Shown in pieces: positions 36,015 through 39,078 of a stretch of 39,078 bases of DNA. Below the pieces are notes generated by a model. The model ran no database searches and had not been told where the DNA came from. It was given only the letters and a program-made list of their open reading frames with translations. How positions within the stretch are numbered: position 1 is the stretch's first letter; each line of letters opens with the position of its first letter. The position numbers and the translations under genes were made by a program. The stretch is from Bacillota bacterium (lineage in GTDB: Bacteria > Bacillota > SHA-98 > Ch115): NCBI GenBank assembly GCA_012842565.1, contig DUSO01000186.1, forward strand, positions 1-39,078, written 5' to 3'.

Positions 36015-37298
36015 ATGAACTCGGTAAAAAGAGGATTCCTCAATCTAGCGATTCTGACCGGGGTTTTAGCAATTACGTGTGTCGCGACTGCCTTTTCATG
36101 GGCAGCGGGGAGGGAGTTTGAAGGAGTCAAGCTTACTTATGTGACCACTTCTCCCATGGTAACATCTAATCTTGACAAGGAATTTGAGAAGCAAACTGGG
36201 GCAAAAGTTGAGGTTACGACAGTTGCATGGCCGGACCTCCATACGAAACTCGTCACCACTTTTTCGGCTAAGTCTCCGAACATAGACCTTTTCATATTTC
36301 CCGATGAGTGGACCGAGGAATTTGGCAAAGCTGGCTGGTATGTTCCGCTCGAAAGATACCTAGACTCAGCAGAAAAAAGCGATATCTCTCCTGCTTACAT
36401 TGAGCTTTATGCGTATCGAGGGCACCTAGCGGGCTTTCCCATAATGGCAATGCCGATGCTACTCTTTTATAACGAAAAAATGTTATCGGACGCAGGATTC
36501 AAACCAGCGGCGACCTGGCAAGAACTCAAGGAACAATCCATCGCAATGCAAAAGGCAGGAATCTGCAAATACGGTGTCACCTGGCCCCTCCTTTCAGGAG
36601 ATGATATGAGCTTTGATACTTTCCATACCTTGCTGTTAGCGAACGGTGGTACTTTATTTGACAAGAGTGGAAACCCTGCATTCAACAGCGAAAAAGGACT
36701 AGAGACATTGCAATTTATTGTTGATTCTCTTTATAGCTCGAAATTTGCAAGCCCAACATCCATCCAAGTTGAGAAACTCGAAAGCCTAAACCCATTTATG
36801 GCCGGGGAGAATCCGTATAACCTTAACTGGCAGTTTATGTACGGTATGACAACTTCAAGCCAAACTTCTGCCATATGGAAGTACTCAAAGTGCACTACGG
36901 TCCCTTCTAGGCCGGGTGTTGCAAAGACTGGGATTATCGCTGGTGCCGCGCTCGGAATCAATCCATATTCCAAGCACAAGGAAGCTGCTATTGCGTATGC
37001 TAAGTTCATATTTGCGAAGGAAAATGCACTTAGGAATTTCAAAGAGAAAGGCTGGCTACCGGGGTGGAGGTCGTTCTACAAGGATCCGGACGCTCTAGCC
37101 ACCGATCCGCAGCTGCCGATTTATTTAGCACAGATTGAGAAGAGCGCGGTACGGCCGAAGATAACCTGGTACACAGAATTTGCCGAACTGATGAGGCTAG
37201 AGTTATCTAGGGCATGGTTACGTGAGTGCACGCCCAAGAAGGCACTAGAGGCAGCTGAACAGAAAGTCAAGGCAAAAATAGCTCAATACGAAAAATAG
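36015..37298 (+). CDS. ABC sugar transporter substrate-binding protein (family 1)
   Basis: Signal peptide; EFEGVKLTYVTTSPMVTSNLDKEFEKQTGAKVEVTTVAWPDLHTKLVTTFSAKSPNIDLFIFPDEWTEEFGKAGWYVPLERYL. Confidence 0.92.
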   Translation: MNSVKRGFLNLAILTGVLAITCVATAFSWAAGREFEGVKLTYVTTSPMVTSNLDKEFEKQTGAKVEVTTVAWPDLHTKLVTTFSAKSPNIDLFIFPDEWTEEFGKAGWYVPLERYLDSAEKSDISPAYIELYAYRGHLAGFPIMAMPMLLFYNEKMLSDAGFKPAATWQELKEQSIAMQKAGICKYGVTWPLLSGDDMSFDTFHTLLLANGGTLFDKSGNPAFNSEKGLETLQFIVDSLYSSKFASPTSIQVEKLESLNPFMAGENPYNLNWQFMYGMTTSSQTSAIWKYSKCTTVPSRPGVAKTGIIAGAALGINPYSKHKEAAIAYAKFIFAKENALRNFKEKGWLPGWRSFYKDPDALATDPQLPIYLAQIEKSAVRPKITWYTEFAELMRLELSRAWLRECTPKKALEAAEQKVKAKIAQYEK

Positions 37299-37482
37299 TA
37301 TGTAGCAGAACCGGTACCTCAGTGGATCGCATCTTAGACAAGGGATATAAGGTTGGATTTCTGGAGGCCCGGGAGTGGATACCCAGAGAGGAGGCATTAG
37401 CCCATGTCCCGGGCCCCCATGCAGATAAGGTCGAGATGAGATATGCCGGTGTGAGACCGGAACTAACGGGGGGACGTCAACT

Positions 37483-38370
37483 ATGCCGCGCACAGAAAAT
37501 AAAGTACTTCCATGGTTGCTTATCAGTCCTGCGGCGGCCATAGTTTTCTGTGTGATGTTCTATCCTCTTATGTACTCGTTCTATATTAGTCTGCACAATC
37601 TAATGCTTAACCAGCCGGAGGCAATGGAGTTTATCAGATTCGGCAACTACCTACGCTTGCTTAACGACCCTTTATTTCTAAGATCAATGGGGCTGACTCT
37701 GTATTTCGTGGGGCTATCAGTTTTCCTGCAACTTATAGTGGGAATGGCAATGGCTTTGGTTCTGAATGAGCCCCTTAAGGGGCGGGGATGGGTAAGAGCA
37801 CTCTTGGTGCTCCCCTGGGCATTGCCGGGCACTGTGGTCGGCGGGATTTGGCGGTGGATTTATCATGCCGACTATGGGCTTATAAACGGACTCCTAAGAA
37901 TACTCGGGGTTCTTAAGGGTAGCTTACTTTGGCTTGGCCCGGGGATGGCGTTGAATGCCGTGGTATTCGCTGAGGTTTGGCGAATGGCTCCGTTCGCTGG
38001 TCTTATGCTCCTTGCTGGCCTCGCCACTATCCCGAGACAGCTCTACGATGCGGCGAGGGTAGACGGGGCAACTGGATGGCAAATCTTCTGGTATATAACG
38101 CTCCCACTGCTTAAACCAACTATCGGAATAATTCTGGTAATGCGGACCATGTTTGCCTTCCAAAACTTAGAGCTCGTTTACGTTCTTACAAAAGGTGGAC
38201 CAGGGACGCAAACCTATTTGCTGCCATACTATATGTACACAGTAAGCTTTAATCAACTACAAGCGGGTTATGGATCCGCCATGGCTTATGGAATAACCAT
38301 ACTGATAGCGCTTGTGTGCGGAATTTATCTGCTGACTCTGTCCTTGTCTGAACGTAGGGTGGAAGCCTGA
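37483..38370 (+). CDS. ABC sugar transporter permease (MalF/UgpA-like)
   Basis: WLLISPAAAIVFCVMFYPLMYSFYISLHN..., EVWRMAPFAGLMLLAGLATIPRQLYDAARVDGATGWQIFWYITLPLLKPTI (EAA-type loop). Confidence 0.93.
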   Translation: MPRTENKVLPWLLISPAAAIVFCVMFYPLMYSFYISLHNLMLNQPEAMEFIRFGNYLRLLNDPLFLRSMGLTLYFVGLSVFLQLIVGMAMALVLNEPLKGRGWVRALLVLPWALPGTVVGGIWRWIYHADYGLINGLLRILGVLKGSLLWLGPGMALNAVVFAEVWRMAPFAGLMLLAGLATIPRQLYDAARVDGATGWQIFWYITLPLLKPTIGIILVMRTMFAFQNLELVYVLTKGGPGTQTYLLPYYMYTVSFNQLQAGYGSAMAYGITILIALVCGIYLLTLSLSERRVEA

Positions 38371-38446
38371 ATGTGATAATTTGTATGAAGGCATCCAAAA
38401 TGGCTGGGAACATTAATTATGATGGATAGGCTTGGAGGATGACAGA

Positions 38447-38986
38447 ATGCGCAGAATAATGATGAGAGTATTGCTCTACCTTTTGCTCGTAGGCATTGGT
38501 TTGTATATTGCTATACCCTTTGTCTGGACATTTCTGTCAAGCGTAAGATATGCTCGCGAACTCTATGCTTACATACCAACCTGGATTCCCAGACCACTAA
38601 CATTCCATAGATATATAGCCATTTTCACTGGAAGAGAAGCGTTACAGGCGTCGCCGGGGCAGATTGTGGGAACCGAAACGTTAAGGGCCTTTAGGACCGG
38701 CCTGTGGAATAGTATGTTGGTGTCAACCGGAGTTACCTTAATCTGCTTGATTGCTGGTTCTCTCGCGGCATACGCTTTTGCAAGGCTCAACTTTAAAGGC
38801 AGAGACAAGATTTTCGCTGTCTTTGTCATGCTCCGCTTCCTCCCCGTCCTAGTACTAGTTATACCCCTTTACATAATGATGCAACAGTTAGGCCTTTTGG
38901 ATACGAAGGTATCTTTGCTTCTTGCGTATTGCTCCTTTACCCTTCCACTTGTAACCCATATTTCGCAGGTAGCGTCTTCCAGTTAG
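38447..38986 (+). pseudogene. ABC sugar transporter permease (MalG/UgpE-like), 3' truncated
   Basis: Reads to PLYIMMQQLGLLDTKVSLLLAYCSFTLPLVT then diverges (HISQVASSS*) before the EAA loop (expected ...W.L.GFF..IP.ELEEAA.IDG). Confidence 0.75.
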
Positions 38987-39078
38987 CCATTTTTTAGGCC
39001 CACTGTCTGAGTGGGCTCTTGTCACACATATATGTCCGTGCTAAAACCTGCCAGCCTAAGCAGGCGGGCTGGTCTTGA

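Overview
The window is bacterial and probably from a spore-forming Firmicute, because it carries several SPOCS/DUF3794 proteins, two with C-terminal LysM domains. Four blocks are readable. (1) 1-11.07 kb, GC-rich: the C-terminal tail of a Fis-type regulator, a decayed UxaA-family dehydratase, a tripartite tricarboxylate transporter (TctC/TctB/TctA), and a carboxylic-acid catabolic cluster (Ldh2-type dehydrogenase, MmgE/PrpD, RraA-like, DUF1932-type dehydrogenase, aconitase-family large and small subunits). (2) 11.08-13.8 kb, minus strand: a taurine/nitrate-type ABC importer. (3) 14.1-26.2 kb, minus strand: three tandem multi-SPOCS proteins (about nine SPOCS modules), a nucleotide-sugar pyrophosphorylase, an SDR sugar-nucleotide dehydratase/epimerase, a PG-binding/LysM/degenerate GH18 protein, a repeat-rich divergent SPOCS-like protein, a glycosyltransferase and a truncated SPOCS gene. 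This is the best candidate for an under-described system, possibly a spore-envelope scaffold plus glycan locus. Two sites upstream of SPOCS genes match the sigma-K promoter geometry with identical 16-nt spacing. (4) 26.5-39 kb, plus strand and visibly more AT-rich: an amino-sugar catabolic/ABC import island (NagA, BadF-type kinase, two Gfo/Idh/MocA, SIS, ROK, TIM-barrel epimerase, ABC SBP and permeases) holding an IS256-like transposase remnant and ending in a truncated permease. I found no tRNA, rRNA or CRISPR. All family calls are from reading translations; no searches were run.
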